DNA of 64,000 bases from JARKPK01 sp964631235 (GTDB taxonomy: Bacteria > Planctomycetota > Planctomycetia > Pirellulales > Thermoguttaceae). The notes beneath the pieces are model-generated. The model saw only the letters and a list, made by a program, of their open reading frames with translations, was not told the DNA's origin and searched no databases. Below are positions 63,704 to 64,000 of the stretch, in pieces. Within the stretch, counting starts at the first letter, position 1. Every line of letters begins with the position of its first letter. The DNA lies in contig CAZVZX010000004.1 in the NCBI GenBank assembly GCA_964631235.1, forward strand, positions 114,646-178,645, read 5' to 3'. The translations under genes and the position numbers were made by a program.

Positions 63704-63735
63704 GTAAAGAAAAACGCGGCAAAAGGAAAGCCGCT
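63704..63735 (-). terminator. candidate intrinsic terminator on the minus strand
   Basis: On the minus strand GCGGC, a 9-base loop and GCCGC are followed by GTTTTTCTTT. The stem is short but the T tract is good. It would separate hypB from a minus-strand gene lying further right. Confidence 0.45.
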
Positions 63736-63825
63736 CTCCCGCGGTTTGCGACACACCCTCTCGTTTCACAGCAGCCGACGGCCGACTCGCTGAAGCGGCA
63801 AGCCGACTCCCCAGGCAAGAAAGCA

Positions 63826-63873
63826 CCGCGGGGAGGCTCGGACGCAGCGGCCCGAACCTCCCCGTGGGTTTTT
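63826..63873 (+). terminator. strong terminator-like hairpin on the plus strand
   Basis: CCGCGGGGAGGCTCGG and CCGAACCTCCCCGTGG pair over 16 positions with one mismatch and one G-T pair around a 10-base loop, then G and five T. No plus-strand gene lies directly upstream (hypB and pfkB converge further left), so it may end a small RNA or a read-through transcript. Confidence 0.55.
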
Positions 63874-64000
63874 CACTTCGACCAGGGGTGTTTGCACCAA
63901 TCACCCGCGGCCGATTCTTTTCAACATCATGGGCTCAACGGCCTAGCCTCGGCAACGCCCAGTCGCTTCAGCAAGGCCCAAGCACTACTTCCGCCGACGG

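Larger units (their letters stand above)
63617..64000. other. structured intergenic region at the right edge
   Basis: This 384 bp stretch holds a T-tailed hairpin on the minus strand (63704-63735) and a long stable hairpin with a T run on the plus strand (63826-63873). No convincing gene is present; a 23-residue minus-strand frame open to the right edge (stop at 63927) could be the end of a gene outside the window. Confidence 0.4.

Noticed and set aside
63927..63998. A 23-residue minus-strand frame open to the right edge (ending EARPLSP), perhaps the end of a gene outside the window.
   Set aside because: Too short to judge; the minus-strand terminator-like hairpin to its left fits the idea but does not prove it.
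1..64000. Search for CRISPR arrays, tRNA or rRNA genes, insertion sequences, prophage genes and toxin-antitoxin pairs.
   Set aside because: No regularly spaced identical repeats, no tRNA T-loop with matching stems, no transposase or integrase motifs were found; small tRNA genes could still be missed by eye.

Overview
The window is chromosomal DNA from a GC-rich bacterium, most likely a planctomycete of the Pirellulales type. That assignment is inferred from gene content: Tat-targeted Gfo/Idh/MocA oxidoreductases, an FG-GAP/VCBS repeat protein, a BatA-type membrane protein, ECF sigma factors, a sulfatase-fold protein, a planctomycete-style ADP-forming acyl-CoA synthetase fused to GNAT, roomy intergenic regions and several TTG/GTG starts with good Shine-Dalgarno sites. 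I see no tRNA, rRNA, insertion sequence, CRISPR array or phage gene. 46 protein genes with fair support are annotated, plus one doubtful small ORF.

Layout. 0-11.4 kb: 3' part of a BatA-like gene, inositol-3-phosphate synthase, a DEAD-box helicase with a long disordered N-terminus, a small methyltransferase-like protein, an anchored protein of unknown function, a VCBS protein and an STN-like exported protein. 11.5-19.5 kb: a chemotaxis-type signalling cluster (cheY, then cheW, cheR, cheA, cheC, cheD, cheY) with no receptor and no cheB. 19.6-21.4 kb: leuB and an SDR gene. 21.8-30.1 kb: a minus-strand carbohydrate cluster (two Gfo/Idh/MocA proteins, a sugar isomerase-like TIM barrel, a LamG plus GH116-like glycosidase, an SDR). 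30.3-33.4 kb: nucleotide-sugar genes (RmlD-like, GalE, a sugar-epimerase-like cupin). 33.5-36.4 kb: a UvrD-type helicase preceded by an ECF sigma factor. 37.2-44.6 kb: the acyl-CoA synthetase/acetyltransferase fusion, a Tat-exported FMN reductase-like protein, a 2Fe-2S ferredoxin, a DUF374 acyltransferase and dapF. 45.0-51.4 kb: a minus-strand run of two TPR proteins, a TolQ/ExbB channel and two ExbD proteins. 52.0-55.0 kb: an ECF sigma factor followed by a transmembrane VWA protein whose cytoplasmic part looks like an anti-sigma region. 56.2-59.1 kb: two translationally coupled membrane proteins sharing a repeated domain. 59.4-63.6 kb: a degenerate sulfatase, a GGDEF protein, a 44-residue membrane protein, a PfkB kinase and hypB.

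The most interesting signal outside genes is a dispersed repeat of about 100 bp, present in nine recognisable but diverged copies, nearly all in intergenic DNA and in both orientations. It has a conserved head, a GC-rich inverted-repeat middle and a conserved tail. Other items worth a second look are the sigma/VWA pair with a four-fold motif before its membrane segment, the TPR-ExbB-ExbD-ExbD operon, the receptor-less che cluster, and a structured stretch at the right edge carrying terminator-like hairpins on both strands.
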